Positions 19,442 through 34,350 of a DNA stretch of 64,000 nucleotides are shown here, one piece after another. Below the pieces are notes generated by a model. The model made no database searches. It was given only the letters and a program-made list of their open reading frames with translations, and was not told the DNA's origin. Numbering within the stretch: position 1 is the stretch's first letter; every line of letters begins with the position of its first letter. The position numbers were made by a program, and so were the translations under genes. Source of the DNA: Trypanosoma brucei gambiense DAL972 (taxonomy: Eukaryota > Euglenozoa > Kinetoplastea > Trypanosomatida > Trypanosomatidae); assembly GCF_000210295.1 (NCBI RefSeq), contig NC_026736.1, positions 124,001 to 188,000 of the forward strand, read 5' to 3'.

Positions 19442-22400
19442 ATGAAGGCAGTTCAGAGGGTGTGCTCTGATGCGCGGCACTTGTACGTGTTTGGACGCGT
19501 TAAAGACTTTTTTGCCTGCGGTGATGCTGAGGTCACGGAACGTCTGACTATTCAACTCGATCAAAATTTCTCTGATGGCTCCCCCAACTTTATGGTTGTG
19601 CACGACATGCTCGAGGGGTGCGGGGCTAACACACTGCTCTTCACCTTTCAGCCAAATCCTGACGACCCGGGGATTCCCGATGATGTCCTTTGTGTTGTGA
19701 ATCCGCAGAAAGGGAAGTTGCCGTACCTCACCGGCCGTGTGGTGTATTTGGTGCGGCCAGACAATGGCAAACCTATCAACGCAAAGGAGGCATCTCAGGT
19801 TGTTCAGGATATCACGATGGGTTCTCTCGATGGCAACCTGTTGCAAAGCTTCGAACACCTCCTGATGGAAGTGTATACACCTATGTTCAACAAGCTGAGC
19901 AAATGGGGGAAGAATACTTTGGCGGAGCGGAATAGGTTTATTGTGCACCTCCTCCGATATGCGGATCGCATTTCAGAGTTACAACAACTACAGGGTGAGC
20001 GTTATGAACTGCGACCTGTTAATGCGGAGACGTGGAGGCTGCTACAAACAGGGGGCCTGAACAAGCGCGGTGGAATCAACGACCCTGGTGTTGTGCACTG
20101 CCTGACGACAACCGTGGAGGAATGGATTAAGGCTGTCTATGACGTGGTGCAGGAGGTGCCAAACTATGAAAATGAACTGAGTGAAGAGAAGGCAGGTCCA
20201 AAGACGGAGATTCAGCTTTGGAAAAGCCGCCTGGCGAAGTTGCGCCTGGTAGAAGAACAACTTGAAGCTGTTGAGGCGCCGCGAGCCGTGCAGTACCTGC
20301 GTGAGGTTAAGAGCCCACTGCTACAACGATGGGTGGAGGTGGATGCCGCGCTTAATGATGCATTGTCGGAAGCTCAGGAGAACGTGAAGTACCTGCGTTC
20401 CCTCAGCAAATACTTTGATGTATTATACTCATCGGACATTGCCCAGATCATTAACATGCTTCCTTCGCTCATCAGCAACATACGGATGATGCACACGATA
20501 GCACGCTATTACTCGCGGCGGGAATGCATGACAGCACTCTTTTTTAAGGTCACCAACGCCATGGTTCTTTCTTGTAAATCAGCCATCAACCCATCAGGTG
20601 TGCGCAGTCGTATCTGGGAGTGCGGGCAGAGCCCCGAGTCCCTCAAAGAGTTGTTACACCAACTACACCTCAGTGCCGAGTGTAATAAGGCCTACAACAA
20701 AGAGTACAAGAAGGCGCAGGAAATCCTCGCAAGCAAGGATGGAAAACAGTTTGACTTTGATGAGTTGAAGTTTATGGGGCACTTCAATCTTTTCACAAAG
20801 CGTGTGGACAAACTGATCAGCGTGTTTAGTACAGTGCAGCAATTTGTAGAGCTCAAGGCATACAATATTGAACAAATGGAGGGCCTTATCCCACGGTTTG
20901 AAGAATACCTTGGCCATCTCCGCGGAAAGACTACCGACATCCTTGACATCCACGACAACAACAAGTTCGACGTGGAGTTTAAAATATTCGAAACACGAAT
21001 TGCCGAACTAGAGACATCGATGCAGGTGGCAATCAACTCCTCATTTGAGAACATCACCTCGACCGACAACGCTCTGCAGTTGCTGGCCAAGTATCAGCGT
21101 ATTCTCAAGAATGAAGCTTTCGCCGCCGATTTGGAGTCCAAGTACCTCGTCATTTTCCACAGCTACGGTATGGAACTTGAGAATGACCAAAAGACCTATG
21201 AGCGATACAAGACCGACCCACCAGTCGCACGAAACATGACACCAGTTGCTGGAGCCATCAGTTGGGCACGGCAACTACTCCACCACATCAAGTCGCCTAT
21301 GGACAAATTTAAGACCAATCGCACAATCATGGCGAACACGAAAGATAGCAAGAAGGTGATTCGCACATACAATAGAGTTTCGGTTGCGCTGATTGAATTC
21401 GAGGCTATTTGGGTGGATGCTTGGAAGCGATCTATTGAATCGAGTAAAGCCGGACTTAATGCGACGTTGTTGGTGAGACACGAGGGGCGTTTGTACGTAA
21501 ACTTTGATTTGGAGATAATGCAGCTCATTAAGGAGACAAGAGAGTTGATGTTACTCGGTGGTATAGAAGTACCTGCGGCAGCGAGGATGGTGCTGATGCA
21601 GGAGCAGCGACTGAAGACATTTTACAATGAGTTAACTCACCTTGTTAAAGAGTACGAACGTGTTGTTGGTCGCGCTGGAAGTACGCGCAGCAAGATCGTT
21701 GGTGTCACTCGCCCGTTGCTTCAACCAAACCTCGACGCGCTTGATGCAGTGTTTCTTCCTGGTGAAACCACGCTCACGTGGTCTTCGTTAAATGTTGATA
21801 CGTACCTGGAACGAGTCCAAAAGGCAATTGAAGATCTTGACATTCTCGTCACGAAGGTGAATGACATCATTCAGCACCGAATCCAAGTAAACCTCAAGCT
21901 TATTGCTTCTACGCTGCTTGTTAACCTCTTTGACGACCATTTCTCACTTGATCAGTTCGTGCAAGTGCAGGAAAAGCATATTCGGCAGCAATGCGAAGTG
22001 ATGGATGTAAAGAACCGGGAGGTTGAGGGTGCGGTCGAGGATGTCGTGATATGCATTCTCGCTAGTCAGGGTGTTACTTACAGTACCGATAAGCTTGACA
22101 ATGTCCAGCGTGATCGCATTGCGACGCTCAAAGGGCACTTCAATCGTCTAATGTTCAAAGCGATCCTCACGAGCACCACCCGATCGTTGAACTTACTCAA
22201 GAAACGTGTGGGCACACGTAATCGTGTGTCCTTCCTTTTTGTTGAAAAGCCCTTCTTCGACGTTGATGTGCAACTTATTAATGCGGAGCCGTACGTGTTT
22301 TTAAGCCCTTCCCTTGATGAGGTGCAAAAGGCTATCAATCAGTGTGCAACGGCGGTACTTTCGTGCAGCAAATACATGACCCTTTGGGAGGGACTGGGCG

Positions 22401-25400
22401 ATGATGCGCTTTCGTTCTTTGAGGAGATTGCGAAAAACAAAGAGATTGTGAAGGTTGTTCTACTGCTTACTGGTGGCATCCACGGCTTAAAGAAGCAGGT
22501 AATGGAGTACCTTAACCACTTCCACAAGTACGAGTATCTGTGGAAGTTGGACATGAACGAAGCTTATGATGAATTCAACTCAAACGACCCAACACTTGAC
22601 GACTACGAGCAACGTTTACAAGGTTACGTGGCGTTGCATGATGAAATTGAGGGGCTCACGTCTGTGTTCAACATCGGCAGTCTGGCACTGCACAACAAGC
22701 CCCTTAAGGCCGATCTTCTTCGGAAAGTCATCGAGTGGAAGGAGCTCTTTTCCAACAAGTTGCACGCCAAAGCACAATTGGAACTAGACAGCTTAACACA
22801 CAAAATGGATGAGGAGGCGCATCAGCTCTCGTTACCCATCCCTGATCAGGAGAAGCTGGAGGACTTGCGCGTTCTGATGAACACTCTGCAGGACATCCGT
22901 GATAGGGAGTCGCTGGTGGAGTTCCAGTTTTACCCCGTGCAACAGGCATATGCATTGTTGCAGCGCTTCAACGTTCCTATTTTCAAGGAGGAAATCGACC
23001 GTGTGGAGGATATTCGGTTCAAGTGGCGCAAACTACATGCGCTGGCAGAGCGACGCTCAGACGAGATCAACAATCTTCAGTACGGTTTTAAGAAAGGTCT
23101 TACGCAGGAGGTGCAGAAATTTGGTGCCGAAGTCATTGCTTTCCGTAACGATTATGACTCCCATGGACCGATGGTAGAGGGTTTGAAACCTCAAGAAGCT
23201 ATGGAGCGGCTAAAGCGTTACCAGCGCCAGTTTGATGACAAGTACCGTAAGTGGATTACCCTTATGGCAGGTGAGGAACTCTTCGGTCTTCCCCTGCACA
23301 AATACCCGGAATTAGTTAAAACAAAGAAGGAGCTTGAGCTCCTCGACAAGTTATACACGTTGTACATTAATGTGCTTCATAAGGTTGACGGGTACAATGA
23401 TATTTTGTGGTGTGAGTTAGATTTCGATGCCATCGCGGAGGAAGTGAGTGTATTTGTGAGCCAGTGTAAGCGTTTGCCCAAGTCGTTGCGGGATTGGGAC
23501 GCGTATGTCGAACTTAAGAAAATTCTTGACGACTTCATGGAACTCCAGCCTGTGATTCAGGAGTTGAAGAATCCCGCAGTGGTTGAGCGGCACTGGCAGG
23601 AGATCATGCGTGTAACGGGACATAAGTGGCGAACCGATCCTGATCTGTTTAAACTTCAGAACCTTGTGGACGCGAACTTACTTCGCGTGGTGGATGAAGT
23701 CGTTGATATTGCGAGTTCATCCGTACGCGAGTCTGAAGTCGAGGCGAAATTTCGGGCGCAAGAGGTGTTGTGGAAGGATCAGGAACTGAAGTTCTCAGAG
23801 TTTAAGCATCGTGGACCTATCATATTAAAGGGTGATGATACAACGTCCAAGCGCGAGGCCTTGGATGAGTCATCGCTGGCCATTAACTCCATGCTATCGT
23901 CTCGTTATTGTGCTTTCATGCGCGATACCATACAAGGTTTCCTTCAAAAGTTAGTGAAGGTGAGTGAGATCATAGCCCTGTGGGTTGAGGTGCAGTTTAC
24001 ATGGCAGTACCTTGAAGCGGTGTTTGCAGGTGGTGACATCATGAAGCAGTTGCCCCAGGAGGCCAAACGGTTTGCGATGATCGATAAGGCATGGCAGAAA
24101 ATTATGAACAAGGCCAATGAGACACCCAATGTTCTTGAGTTCTGCTACGAAAACGAGCTACTCCAGAACCTTCCAAACCTGAAGGAGCAGTTGGATGAGT
24201 GTCAGCGGAAACTCTCTCTGTATCTGGAGCAGAAGCGTAATTTGTTTCCACGATTCTACTTTGTTTCTGATACGGTGCTGTTGGAAATCCTGTCTCAGGC
24301 GAGCGACCCGCAATCCATTCAGCCACATTTGGCATCGATCTTTGACGGTCTCTCATCTGTGCGGTTCGAGCGTGTGAAACCCAAGGAAGCAGGGGCGCAG
24401 CCGTACTTCCAAATTGTTGAGATGATTTCTGGTGAGGGAGAGTCACTCATGATGCGAGAACCTACACCGTGCGTAGGTAATGTGGAGGATTGGCTAAACC
24501 GTCTGTGTAGTGGTATGACTGACACTGTGAGAGAAGTGGTGAAGGCGAGTGTTATGGAGTTGGGTACACTGTTGGGAAATACGAATTACTTGGGAAGCAT
24601 TATCGAGCGTTACCCGGCACAGGTTTCCCTTCTCATGCTGCAGTTTTTCTGGACGGCCGACGTGACGGAGTGCATTACAAAGGGTATTATGAGATCCCGT
24701 GGCCGCGAAGCAGCAACATCACGAGCTAAGTGCGATGCAGTGAAGAACTTTCTTGTTAGTCTAACGACGTCACCTGAACTTGAGCGGCAGCCTAAGCGTA
24801 TGCGTACCAATGTGGAGACTCTCATTACGATTCAAGTGCATCAGCAGGAGGTGTTTATTGATTTGCAGAAGGCCTCCATTAAGGAGCTCACACATTTCGA
24901 TTGGCTGAAACAAGCCCGTTTCTACTACAAGCCAGAGCGTGACCTTACCATTATTTCAATTGCTGATTCTGACACAGAGTACTGCAACGAGTACTTGGGA
25001 GTTAAGGAGCGTTTGGTCATCACCCCGTTGACAGATCGCTGCTACATCACGTTGTCGCAGGCGCTCGCTATGTACATGGGCGGTGCCCCGGCTGGACCTG
25101 CAGGTACAGGTAAAACCGAAACTACAAAGGATCTCGCCCGTACATATGGCAAGTTTTGCGTCGTCTTCAATTGCTCAGATCAGCTGGACAGGCATGCGAT
25201 GGGGAAAATTATACGCGGTCTTTCCCAGGCTAATGCGTGGGGTTGTTTTGATGAGTTCAACCGTATCGACCTTCCCGTCCTCTCCGTCGTTGCGCAGCAA
25301 GTCTCTTGTGTGCTTCAGGCACTTAAGCAGCACAAAGACAAGTTCATCTTTATCGATGGGCAGGTCACCGACCTGATGCCCGGGGTTGGATTCTTCATTA

Positions 25401-28400
25401 CCATGAACCCTGGTTACGCAGGACGACAGGAGCTGCCGGAGAACCTGAAAATTCTTTTCCGTGGTGTTACGATGATGATCCCTGACCGTCAGACCATTAT
25501 GAAGGTCAAGTTGGCCTCACAAGGGTACAGTCTCGATGACCTGTTGAGTAAAAAGTTTTTCACATTGTATAAGCTCTGCGAAGAGCAGTTGTCGAAACAG
25601 CGGCACTACGACTTTGGTCTCCGTAACATTTTATCTGTGCTGCGTACAGCCGGTGCGGTGCTGCGTCGCAATCCAGGTAAGGATGAGGAGGATCTTTTCA
25701 TGCGCACGCTGCGCGACATGAACCTCTCCAAATTGGTGTTTGAAGATATAGAGTTGTTTGACTCGTTATTACGCGATATGTTCCCTGGACGACAGTTTGT
25801 TAAGGGCTCGCATCCTGAGATTGAGGGAGAGTTAGCGAAGGTGATCGAGGGAAAAGGTTTGCAGCTATGGGGACCATGGATAAGCAAGGTGTTGCAGTTG
25901 TACGAAACGAAGTTGGTGCGTCACGGTATTATGGTAGTTGGGCCTGCTATGTGTGGCAAAACACAGTGTTACGACGTCATGACGGAAACGCTTAGTCGCA
26001 CGACGGTGCCTCATCAGCAGTTGCGTATGAATCCGAAGGCCATTACGGCACCGCAGATGTTTGGTCGCATCGATGTTTCGGGAGACTGGCATGATGGCGT
26101 TTTCTCATCTCTCTGGCGCGCTGCCGTTCGCCACGCAAAGAAGCGTAACGTGTGGATTGTGTGCGATGGACCAGTCGATGCAATTTGGATTGAGAATCTT
26201 AACACAGTTCTTGACGATAACAAGTTGCTTACGTTAGCTAACGGGGATCGTATTCAAATGACTGACACGATGAAGTGCTGCTTCGAAGTTGAGAACTTGG
26301 CAAATGCCTCCCCTGCTACTGTATCCCGAGCCGGTATTATTTTTATCTCTGATGTTATTCTGGGGTGGAAGCCGGTGCTCAAGTCACGTTTCTGCGCCAC
26401 TGTGAATGAGGAGGGGCAGATCCTACCAGTTGATGTTGTGAAGAGGTGCAACACACTCCTTGCAGAAAAATTGCTTGCCTTGTTCCTCCCCACGGAGGGA
26501 GAAGGCGGCGAGCCAAGTTTGACAGAACGGGTAGCGACATTCTACGAAAAGGAGTGCAGCATCGTGATGAAGACATCTATTGCTCACCTTGTAATTAATG
26601 CCTTCCATCTCACAGTTGCTCTTGGAGAAGAGGTGGGCGACGGTGTGCCCGTTAGTGACGCGCTGGCACTGAAGATATTCTGGTTCAGTCTGTCATGGGC
26701 ATTCGGTGGTGTCCTTGAGTCGAAGGACCGGTTGAAATTTGATGCCCTGGTACGTGAGCTCTACGACGGCTTACCTCCATCGACAGAAGGCACGGTATTC
26801 GACTTTTCGCTGAACTGCAAGAGTGGTCAGTGGGAGCACTGGGATGGGTTCTTAGAGAAGTGGAAGTACCCTGGCGATGACAGACTGGACTTCGCCACTT
26901 TGTTCATTCCCACAGCTGATTCTGTGCGACTGCACTTCCTTATGAACTGCAACTTTATACAGCACCGACCAGCTTTGTTGATTGGTGTGAGTGGTACGGC
27001 TAAAACGGTAACAGTTGAGAAGTTATTACTGAAGATCAAAGCTGAGTCTGAAACGTCGAACTTCCGTAAGCTCAACTTTTCGTCCATGACGACTCCCCAA
27101 AACTTCTACAATGCCCTTGAGGACATGACGGAGAAGCGTATGGGTTCTACCTTCGGTCCGAAGAACTGCGAGCAACTGACGGTCTTCATTGATGACATCA
27201 ACATGCCGGAGATCAATGAGTGGGGCGACCAGATTACAAATGAGATTGTGCGCCAGGTGGTGGAGTCTAGCATGGTTTACGATCTAAGTCATGCTGGTCG
27301 GCGGAAGGAGTTGCGCGGCCTTGTTTATATGGCTGCCATGTCGCACCCATCTGGTGGCAAGAACGATATCCCCAATCGTTTGAAGCGCCACTTCTCGATC
27401 TTCAACGTGCCACTTCCAGAGGAGAGTTCTGTACAGCAGATTTTCGGTGTCATTTTTGAAGGTCGATTCTGCAATGACAACTATGCGCGCAGTGTGCAGG
27501 ACATCGCTAAGATGCTCACACAAATGTCGATCGATTTCTGGCGCGCGATAGCGAAAAAGATGTTGCCAACACCCGACAAGTTCCACTACTTCTTCAACTT
27601 GCGCGATTTGTCGCGTATTACACAGGGTATTATGATGGCTGGTATGAACGATGACCCCGAGAAACCCGAGAGAAGGTCCACAAGCAAACCGTGGGAAGTC
27701 GTAACGGACGCTGTAACGCTTATCAGGATTTGGAAGCATGAATGCTCTCGTGTTTTCAGCGACAAGCTCAATAGCGTGGCGGACAAGCGGTGGTTCGATG
27801 ACAACGTGCAAGACTGTGTCGTGCAGCACCTCACGCCAACACAATACCGAGATGTCATCGAGCAAGTGCGTGAGCCCATTTATATGGCAAATTACCTGCG
27901 GGACCCCATTATTGATCCTGAAACTGGTGAGATTGCAGAAACTGCTCCTCGCATTTACGAGCCAGCACCATCGATGGAGGTCCTCCAGGATCGCTTGCTA
28001 CGTGCTATGAAGGCTCACGACGAGCAGCCCCGTGTGAAGCAGCTGAAGCTCGTCTTGTTCGAGGCTGCCGTGAAGAATGTTTCCCGTATTTCTCGTGTCC
28101 TGTCGATGCCGCGAGGTAACTTATTGCTGGTTGGTGTTGGTGGTAGTGGCAAACAGTCGCTGACCCGTCTTGCTGCACATGTGAATTCCCATGACTACGC
28201 CACGTTGGTTTTGTCCAAGGGGTTTGGTGTCAACCAACTCTTCGATGCCATTCGTGAGCAATACGTTATGGCAGCGACGAAACGCCCAGTGACTATGCTA
28301 TTCACTGATAATGACATCAAGCATGAGATATTCTTGGAGTATATCAACTCCTTCTTGTCGAATGGTGAAATTCCCGGTCTGTTTGCATCCGATCAGCGCG

Positions 28401-31400
28401 ATTCAGCGATTAACGACATTCGCCCCGTCATGAAAAAAGACCCTTTCGTCAAGTTTGAAGATATGAACGAGACCTTGTGGAAGTACTTCATTAACCGTGT
28501 TCGTGAAAGATTGCACTTTGTGTTATGCTTCTCGCCGGTGGGAGATAAGTTCCGTACACGTGCGCGCAAGTTCCCGGCCCTTGTGTCTTCGTGTATCATC
28601 AACTGGTTCTTCCCGTGGCCAAAGCAGGCCTTACTCGATGTCTCATTCCGAACGCTGAAAAATTTTGAAATGGCGACCGAAGATAAGAATAAAAAAGCGT
28701 TGGTGGAGCTTATGGCAGAGATCCATTCCCTCATGCTTGAGAAATCTGAGGAATACCTTGCGCGGTACCGACGGTCGGTATACAGCACACCGAAGTCCTA
28801 CCTTGGCTTTATTGAGTCTTACACGAATGTTTACACAAAGAAGTTTAATGAACTCAATGAGGATGCCAGCAAAATTAACAAGGGTTTGCAGAAGTTACAC
28901 CAAGCAGGTGAGGATGTGCGAGTGATGAGGAAGCAACTTCAGGAGAAGGAAGGTTTGCTGCAGAGCAAACGAAAGGAGACGGACGCGCTGGTCAAGGAAA
29001 TTGAAATTCGTACCGCTGAGGCTGAGAAGAAACGGATGGAGGTGGAGGTCGTGAAGGAGAGTGTTGCACGGGACGCTGCCGTTGTCGCACAGGGTGAGGC
29101 TGAAGCTAAGAAGGACCTTGAGGCGGCTGAACCAGCCCTTCTGGAGGCCATAGAATCACTTAATTCTATCACATCCAATGATTTCACCACATTGAAGAAG
29201 TTGGCGAACCCTCCGGCGCTGATTAAACGTATTTTTGATGCTGTCTCAGTGTTGCTTCATAGGCCATTGATGGTCCCAGGTGCGGAGGAGGTGAAGGGTG
29301 CACTGTGGATTACAGACTCATGGGAGTTTAGCGGAAGACAACTTGCGTCTGATTCGTCCACACTTGACGTTCTACGGTCATTTGGTGAAAATCAGAAGGA
29401 TTTCATTAATGAGGAGACATGCGAGTTGCTTTTGCCGTATTTATGGATGGATGACTTCACGCAGGAGCGTGCGCGTAAGGCCTCCGGTAACATTGCTGGT
29501 CTCTGTACATGGGTGCGCAGTATGTACAAGTACATCAACATCGCCAAGATTGTTGCGCCGAAGAGGGAGAAATTGCGTATTGCGACAATTAAACTGCGTG
29601 TGGCAAACAAAAAGAAGGAAGAGCAAGAGGAAGAACTTGCCCGTGTGACTGCTGAAGTTGATCGCTACAACCAGCAACTTTCAGAGGAGAACGCAAAGAA
29701 GCAGGCCCTTGAGGACGATGCTACACGCACAAAACAGCGTATGGATAGCGCTAACGGTCTCATCGATGCTCTCTCCGGTGAACGTGAAAGGTGGACGCAG
29801 CAAAGCAATGACTTCAAGTCACTGATCGAGCGTCTTGTTGGTGATGTTGCCCTCAGCTGCGCTTTTATTTCTTACTGTGGTCCCTTCAACTCAGAGTTCA
29901 GGCACCAGCTGCTATATAAGAATTTCTACGTCAAGTGTAAAGATCTGAAGATCCCCGTGACATCCGACATCAACGTTGTGAAGTTTCTTGTAGACGAGAC
30001 AACTATTGCAGACTGGCAGCTTGAAGGACTACCAGCAGATGATCACTCTGTGCAGAATGCCATCATGATCACAACGAGTGCCAAGTTCCCCCTGATGATT
30101 GACCCCCAGGGACAGGCGCTGAATTGGATCCGCAAGCGTACCGAGCGTATGCAAGGAAAACTGTGCCAGTTGAGTGATCGTACGTTCGCAATGCACCTGC
30201 AGGAACAGCTTGATCTGGGTTTGCCACTCATTGCAGAGAACGTCCCCGAAGAAATTGACCCGATGATTGATCCTGTGCTGGAGAAGCAGGTCGTACGAAG
30301 TGGCAAGTCTTTAATCATCCGTGTCAACGGTGAGGAAATGAGCTACAATGAAAACTTCAGCTTCTTTCTTACGACGAAGTTGCCCAATCCCAGTTTTACG
30401 CCAGAAATGTTTGCCAAGAGTCTTGTCATTGACTTCACAGTGACGATGGAGGGTTTGGAACAGCAGCTGCTGTCGCATGTGATTGGCCGCGAAAAGGGAG
30501 AACTGAACGAGGAGAGTGCCAAACTTTCCGAAGACATCAACAGCAATGAGAAGCGCCGTAAGAATCTTGAGGATCGTCTTTTGAAGCAGTTGAGTGAGTC
30601 CCAGGGTAATCTTATCGATGACGTTGTGCTCATCCAGACCCTCCAGGAGACGAAGGATGCAACAGCAGAGATTGCAGAAAAACTTGCCACAGCACTTGAG
30701 ACACGGAAGCGTATTGCCGGGGCGTGCGAGGAGTACAGACCGGTTGCAACACGCGGTGCGGTGCTGTACTTCCTCGTCGTTGAGATGTCGTTGGTCAACC
30801 ACATGTATCAGACGTCTCTCGTACAGTTCGACGGCATTTTCGACGGTTCCATCCAGCGCTCAGAGCCGCACCCCGTCACAGCGAAGCGTATTCAATGTAT
30901 CATTGACTACCTTACCATGGCTGTGTTCAAATACATTATTCGTATGCTCTTTTCGTCGCACAAGCTGCTTTTCGTACTGCTCATGGCATGTAAAATTCAA
31001 ATGAAGGTTGGGCAGTTGGACGCCACCTCGTTTGACGTCTTCCTCAAGGGCGGGGGTGCCATGCAAGTGGACCGCTCAAAGCCATTTGCTTGGATTAAAG
31101 ATAAGATGTGGGCGAATATCCTTGCCATGTCGGAACAATTACCGCGGTCGTTCAAGCAGCTTCCCGATCTCATAACCCGCAGTGAACAGGTGTGGCGGCA
31201 GTACATAGAGTCAGACAACATTGAGAACTTACCAGTGCCTGATATAAACGAAAAGCTCGACAGCTTTGAGCGACTTCTCATTGTGCGTGCCCTTCGTGAG
31301 GATCGTGCTATGCTTGCTGCTAATCTTTACGTGGCCCGTACGCTCGGCAAGGAGTTCTCTGAAGCGCAGCAGCTCGATCTACAGGGCGTGGTAGAGGAAA

Positions 31401-33361
31401 CAAGCGGCCTGACACCTATTGTCTTCCTTCTTTCACAGGGTTCTGATCCGACGACTCTTATTGAGGCAACCGCAAAGTCGCTTAAGAAGAAGATATTTCC
31501 TATTTCAATGGGACAAGGTCAGGAAGAGGCGGCGATGAATATTGTGTCTGGCGCGTGGCACAACGGTGACTGGGCCCTACTGCAGAACTGCCACCTTGGT
31601 CTACCCTTCCTCCTGCAGCTCGAAGAAAGACTTCGTCAACAACATTTGCCCGGGGAAAAGAAGGCTGATATCCACGAGGAAGCGCGCCTGTGGGTGACAT
31701 CGGAACCACACAAGTTATTCCCCATTGGACTGCTGCAGATGTCGATAAAGCTGACGAACGAGCCACCGCAGGGTATTAAAGCAGGTCTTGTCCGTACATA
31801 CTCATGGATGTCGCAGGATTATCTTGAGATGTTCCGCCGCCCCGAGTGGCGTCCGATGCTTTTCACCCAGTGTTTCCTGCATTCCGTTGTGGTGGAGCGG
31901 CGTAAGTTTGGACCCATTGGTTTCAGTGTGCCATATGAATTCAACCAAGGTGACTGGAACGCTTCCGTGCAGTTCCTCATCAATCACATGACGACCATCG
32001 GTGAAGCCCTGAAGAATCCGGTTAATCGTGACACCGTGTGCTATATGGTTTCGGATATTCAGTACGGTGGACGTATTACAGACAATAACGATCGTGCTCT
32101 CTTCAAGGCCATCACTGAGTTTTTGTACGACTTACGCATTACAAACCCGGAGAGGTCGCGCGATATGAAAATAGCCAACGACACTAAGGTCCCTCTCAAT
32201 GTCATGACCTCTACAGGGGGTCTTCACAACCCATACCCGTGCGAGATCACGGAGTTCGCACCTGGGTACGGTATACCTCTGTTCGATGACATTAACAAGC
32301 ACAGGGAATTCATTCGCGACACGTACCCCGATGTGGACACGACAGAAGTGTTCCAGATGCATTCCAATGCTGATATCACGTACCGTACACGGCAAGCGCA
32401 GGAGGCACTGAAGACGATTTTGGATATTCAACCAAGAGACGCCGTAGCCAGAGGTGGTGTCACCCGTGAAGAGAAGGTTTTGTCGATGGCGGACAATTTC
32501 CTGCGGCAGCTTCCAGCCAACTGGGTTGTGGACCGCAAGCTTCATTTGGCTGATAAGCAACCACTATCCATCTTTGCAGGACAAGAAATTGATCGCTTGA
32601 GCGTCACCGTTCGTACAATCCGGCAAACGTGCACGAACCTCAAGCTTGCTGTTGCCGGAACCATTATTCTCACTCCTGCGCTTCAGGACGCATTGGATTA
32701 TTTGTATGCCGCACGTGTGCCACCGTCATGGGTTGCTGTGGGATGGCCATCACCTAACATTTCGCTCTGGTTCGCTGAGGTACTCCGCCGTTACGAACAG
32801 CTTGATGGTTGGGCCCGCAACGGTCGACCACCCGTCTACTGGCTGCCAGGATTCTTCAACCCACAAGGTTTCCTCACCTCCGTGCGGCAAGAAATTACAC
32901 GTAGCCACGCAAACGAAGCGGTGCCATGGGCACTCGATAAGGTGGAAACACGGACGGAGGTTCGCTCGTCCGAGTACCGACCTGGTCAGGAACCGAAGGC
33001 GGAAGATCTGAAGACGGAGCGAGGTGAAGTTGTCATTCATGGACTCTTCCTCGAGGGGGCTATGTGGGATAAAGCGAATAAGCGGCTGAAGGATCCACCG
33101 CCAGGTGATCTGTTCCGTGAATTGCCCATGTTGCTCATTTCCGCTATCAATAAAGATGCACCGCCGCCGCACATGAATGCACCGATGAAACCTGGACAGT
33201 TGAAGGAGAGGCAGAAGAAGCAGGAATATTACCGTTGCCCCGTTTATAAGTATCCCACACGGTCTGATTTACACTGGATATTTGACGTGAACCTCCCCGT
33301 GGCTGAGGACGACGCTTATTGGCGTATGCGTGGCGTGTCACTGTTGGGGTGCACCGACTAA
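19442..33361 (+). CDS. Axonemal dynein heavy chain, outer-arm type
   Basis: 4639 residues from the ATG at 19442, with no internal stop, the size of outer-arm axonemal heavy chains. The N-terminal ~1800 residues are the tail and linker. The motor has six AAA modules; P-loops are visible in AAA1 (GPAGTGKTE, residue ~1885), AAA2 (GPAMCGKT, ~2167), AAA3 (GVSGTAKT, ~2515) and AAA4 (GVGGSGKQ, ~2898). The AAA1 Walker B region CFDEFNRID is intact, so AAA1 should hydrolyse ATP. The stalk coiled coil with the microtubule-binding domain lies at about 28.9-29.8 kb. The C-terminal domain ends [16 protein letters not shown]. It drives outer-doublet sliding and flagellar beating. Whether it is the alpha- or beta-type heavy chain cannot be settled by reading; an inner-arm identity is less likely given the length. 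Confidence 0.96.
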   Translation: MKAVQRVCSDARHLYVFGRVKDFFACGDAEVTERLTIQLDQNFSDGSPNFMVVHDMLEGCGANTLLFTFQPNPDDPGIPDDVLCVVNPQKGKLPYLTGRVVYLVRPDNGKPINAKEASQVVQDITMGSLDGNLLQSFEHLLMEVYTPMFNKLSKWGKNTLAERNRFIVHLLRYADRISELQQLQGERYELRPVNAETWRLLQTGGLNKRGGINDPGVVHCLTTTVEEWIKAVYDVVQEVPNYENELSEEKAGPKTEIQLWKSRLAKLRLVEEQLEAVEAPRAVQYLREVKSPLLQRWVEVDAALNDALSEAQENVKYLRSLSKYFDVLYSSDIAQIINMLPSLISNIRMMHTIARYYSRRECMTALFFKVTNAMVLSCKSAINPSGVRSRIWECGQSPESLKELLHQLHLSAECNKAYNKEYKKAQEILASKDGKQFDFDELKFMGHFNLFTKRVDKLISVFSTVQQFVELKAYNIEQMEGLIPRFEEYLGHLRGKTTDILDIHDNNKFDVEFKIFETRIAELETSMQVAINSSFENITSTDNALQLLAKYQRILKNEAFAADLESKYLVIFHSYGMELENDQKTYERYKTDPPVARNMTPVAGAISWARQLLHHIKSPMDKFKTNRTIMANTKDSKKVIRTYNRVSVALIEFEAIWVDAWKRSIESSKAGLNATLLVRHEGRLYVNFDLEIMQLIKETRELMLLGGIEVPAAARMVLMQEQRLKTFYNELTHLVKEYERVVGRAGSTRSKIVGVTRPLLQPNLDALDAVFLPGETTLTWSSLNVDTYLERVQKAIEDLDILVTKVNDIIQHRIQVNLKLIASTLLVNLFDDHFSLDQFVQVQEKHIRQQCEVMDVKNREVEGAVEDVVICILASQGVTYSTDKLDNVQRDRIATLKGHFNRLMFKAILTSTTRSLNLLKKRVGTRNRVSFLFVEKPFFDVDVQLINAEPYVFLSPSLDEVQKAINQCATAVLSCSKYMTLWEGLGDDALSFFEEIAKNKEIVKVVLLLTGGIHGLKKQVMEYLNHFHKYEYLWKLDMNEAYDEFNSNDPTLDDYEQRLQGYVALHDEIEGLTSVFNIGSLALHNKPLKADLLRKVIEWKELFSNKLHAKAQLELDSLTHKMDEEAHQLSLPIPDQEKLEDLRVLMNTLQDIRDRESLVEFQFYPVQQAYALLQRFNVPIFKEEIDRVEDIRFKWRKLHALAERRSDEINNLQYGFKKGLTQEVQKFGAEVIAFRNDYDSHGPMVEGLKPQEAMERLKRYQRQFDDKYRKWITLMAGEELFGLPLHKYPELVKTKKELELLDKLYTLYINVLHKVDGYNDILWCELDFDAIAEEVSVFVSQCKRLPKSLRDWDAYVELKKILDDFMELQPVIQELKNPAVVERHWQEIMRVTGHKWRTDPDLFKLQNLVDANLLRVVDEVVDIASSSVRESEVEAKFRAQEVLWKDQELKFSEFKHRGPIILKGDDTTSKREALDESSLAINSMLSSRYCAFMRDTIQGFLQKLVKVSEIIALWVEVQFTWQYLEAVFAGGDIMKQLPQEAKRFAMIDKAWQKIMNKANETPNVLEFCYENELLQNLPNLKEQLDECQRKLSLYLEQKRNLFPRFYFVSDTVLLEILSQASDPQSIQPHLASIFDGLSSVRFERVKPKEAGAQPYFQIVEMISGEGESLMMREPTPCVGNVEDWLNRLCSGMTDTVREVVKASVMELGTLLGNTNYLGSIIERYPAQVSLLMLQFFWTADVTECITKGIMRSRGREAATSRAKCDAVKNFLVSLTTSPELERQPKRMRTNVETLITIQVHQQEVFIDLQKASIKELTHFDWLKQARFYYKPERDLTIISIADSDTEYCNEYLGVKERLVITPLTDRCYITLSQALAMYMGGAPAGPAGTGKTETTKDLARTYGKFCVVFNCSDQLDRHAMGKIIRGLSQANAWGCFDEFNRIDLPVLSVVAQQVSCVLQALKQHKDKFIFIDGQVTDLMPGVGFFITMNPGYAGRQELPENLKILFRGVTMMIPDRQTIMKVKLASQGYSLDDLLSKKFFTLYKLCEEQLSKQRHYDFGLRNILSVLRTAGAVLRRNPGKDEEDLFMRTLRDMNLSKLVFEDIELFDSLLRDMFPGRQFVKGSHPEIEGELAKVIEGKGLQLWGPWISKVLQLYETKLVRHGIMVVGPAMCGKTQCYDVMTETLSRTTVPHQQLRMNPKAITAPQMFGRIDVSGDWHDGVFSSLWRAAVRHAKKRNVWIVCDGPVDAIWIENLNTVLDDNKLLTLANGDRIQMTDTMKCCFEVENLANASPATVSRAGIIFISDVILGWKPVLKSRFCATVNEEGQILPVDVVKRCNTLLAEKLLALFLPTEGEGGEPSLTERVATFYEKECSIVMKTSIAHLVINAFHLTVALGEEVGDGVPVSDALALKIFWFSLSWAFGGVLESKDRLKFDALVRELYDGLPPSTEGTVFDFSLNCKSGQWEHWDGFLEKWKYPGDDRLDFATLFIPTADSVRLHFLMNCNFIQHRPALLIGVSGTAKTVTVEKLLLKIKAESETSNFRKLNFSSMTTPQNFYNALEDMTEKRMGSTFGPKNCEQLTVFIDDINMPEINEWGDQITNEIVRQVVESSMVYDLSHAGRRKELRGLVYMAAMSHPSGGKNDIPNRLKRHFSIFNVPLPEESSVQQIFGVIFEGRFCNDNYARSVQDIAKMLTQMSIDFWRAIAKKMLPTPDKFHYFFNLRDLSRITQGIMMAGMNDDPEKPERRSTSKPWEVVTDAVTLIRIWKHECSRVFSDKLNSVADKRWFDDNVQDCVVQHLTPTQYRDVIEQVREPIYMANYLRDPIIDPETGEIAETAPRIYEPAPSMEVLQDRLLRAMKAHDEQPRVKQLKLVLFEAAVKNVSRISRVLSMPRGNLLLVGVGGSGKQSLTRLAAHVNSHDYATLVLSKGFGVNQLFDAIREQYVMAATKRPVTMLFTDNDIKHEIFLEYINSFLSNGEIPGLFASDQRDSAINDIRPVMKKDPFVKFEDMNETLWKYFINRVRERLHFVLCFSPVGDKFRTRARKFPALVSSCIINWFFPWPKQALLDVSFRTLKNFEMATEDKNKKALVELMAEIHSLMLEKSEEYLARYRRSVYSTPKSYLGFIESYTNVYTKKFNELNEDASKINKGLQKLHQAGEDVRVMRKQLQEKEGLLQSKRKETDALVKEIEIRTAEAEKKRMEVEVVKESVARDAAVVAQGEAEAKKDLEAAEPALLEAIESLNSITSNDFTTLKKLANPPALIKRIFDAVSVLLHRPLMVPGAEEVKGALWITDSWEFSGRQLASDSSTLDVLRSFGENQKDFINEETCELLLPYLWMDDFTQERARKASGNIAGLCTWVRSMYKYINIAKIVAPKREKLRIATIKLRVANKKKEEQEEELARVTAEVDRYNQQLSEENAKKQALEDDATRTKQRMDSANGLIDALSGERERWTQQSNDFKSLIERLVGDVALSCAFISYCGPFNSEFRHQLLYKNFYVKCKDLKIPVTSDINVVKFLVDETTIADWQLEGLPADDHSVQNAIMITTSAKFPLMIDPQGQALNWIRKRTERMQGKLCQLSDRTFAMHLQEQLDLGLPLIAENVPEEIDPMIDPVLEKQVVRSGKSLIIRVNGEEMSYNENFSFFLTTKLPNPSFTPEMFAKSLVIDFTVTMEGLEQQLLSHVIGREKGELNEESAKLSEDINSNEKRRKNLEDRLLKQLSESQGNLIDDVVLIQTLQETKDATAEIAEKLATALETRKRIAGACEEYRPVATRGAVLYFLVVEMSLVNHMYQTSLVQFDGIFDGSIQRSEPHPVTAKRIQCIIDYLTMAVFKYIIRMLFSSHKLLFVLLMACKIQMKVGQLDATSFDVFLKGGGAMQVDRSKPFAWIKDKMWANILAMSEQLPRSFKQLPDLITRSEQVWRQYIESDNIENLPVPDINEKLDSFERLLIVRALREDRAMLAANLYVARTLGKEFSEAQQLDLQGVVEETSGLTPIVFLLSQGSDPTTLIEATAKSLKKKIFPISMGQGQEEAAMNIVSGAWHNGDWALLQNCHLGLPFLLQLEERLRQQHLPGEKKADIHEEARLWVTSEPHKLFPIGLLQMSIKLTNEPPQGIKAGLVRTYSWMSQDYLEMFRRPEWRPMLFTQCFLHSVVVERRKFGPIGFSVPYEFNQGDWNASVQFLINHMTTIGEALKNPVNRDTVCYMVSDIQYGGRITDNNDRALFKAITEFLYDLRITNPERSRDMKIANDTKVPLNVMTSTGGLHNPYPCEITEFAPGYGIPLFDDINKHREFIRDTYPDVDTTEVFQMHSNADITYRTRQAQEALKTILDIQPRDAVARGGVTREEKVLSMADNFLRQLPANWVVDRKLHLADKQPLSIFAGQEIDRLSVTVRTIRQTCTNLKLAVAGTIILTPALQDALDYLYAARVPPSWVAVGWPSPNISLWFAEVLRRYEQLDGWARNGRPPVYWLPGFFNPQGFLTSVRQEITRSHANEAVPWALDKVETRTEVRSSEYRPGQEPKAEDLKTERGEVVIHGLFLEGAMWDKANKRLKDPPPGDLFRELPMLLISAINKDAPPPHMNAPMKPGQLKERQKKQEYYRCPVYKYPTRSDLHWIFDVNLPVAEDDAYWRMRGVSLLGCTD

Positions 33362-34350
33362 GGGGAAGGTAGTGAATGGTACCGTGAATGTTCACTGTGT
33401 GTTACTTAAGTGTGACCAAACAATCATGTGACAAAAGTTGTGGGAGAAAGAAAGAAAGAAGATACGAAAGGTAGTGGGTCGGGAAAGAAGGGAATAGATT
33501 TTTCGTTTCTGATTCGCAGGGACTCACCACAATGTATAAAATAACACCTTACTGCGAGAGAGGATTACATAAAGGTATATGTATAAAATGTTAAAGAGAA
33601 ATAGGAAGAGTTTTGAAGATGTGAAGGTGTGAGACAGACGATAGATTGTGATATGATGTATGCTTAATACGTGTATAACTGAAAGATGTTTAGATTATCT
33701 TTCCAGTTAATCTCGTGGAATTCATGCAGAGGATATGGGGGTGGTCTGACTGCGCCTCAGGAGGCCTCTACCACGTTTTCTTTCTTGATTGTTTCTAACA
33801 ACACTTTCTAAAGTGTGCCAGTGGCAACGTTGAGCCCGTTTATCTCGCCTTTCCTCCTTAGTTGTCGCTACCGATACATATTTGCATGCATGAACTCTTC
33901 TTTTTTTTTTTTCATTCCTTTCTTTGAACGCCTTGGTAAGGCGAGGAAATAAAAGGCTACATACAAGGGATAAGTTCTCACTACGCATCCGTTAGTCGTA
34001 CAGACGATCACTTGATTTCGTTGGGGGTTATCCGCTCCTTTAAGGAGTGTGAAGGGAGCAGAAGGGTATACGCGTAGTTGAATACGAGTTGGTGCACCAG
34101 CTTGCCCGACTCGTATACTTCGTGCTGTTTCCGCCTCGCATCGAGTTGTGGCACATTCCCATTTATTTTTTTTCCATAGTTCACACTTAACGGTGAAAGG
34201 AAAGAAGGAGAGGGGAGGGGGAGGTACTTAACACTTATCGTATTTTACAGATTTTTTTCTAGTGTGTGTTGTTTTATCGATATTAGTGGTTTGGGTGGGG
34301 AAGGGAGATTTGCCTTGTGAACACGCTTCATTCGACCACTTCCTGTGTAA
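33362..34350 (+). other. Intergenic spacer
   Basis: Dynein 3' UTR and the 5' region of the next gene. Purine-rich GAAA repeats occur near 33447-33475. A pyrimidine tract and AG at 34261-34262 is the likely acceptor for the LYR-like gene. Short antisense ORFs appear non-coding. Confidence 0.6.

Noticed and set aside
27284..27865. 193-codon antisense ORF within the dynein gene
   Set aside because: Opposite-strand shadow of conserved dynein codons; no motif of its own.
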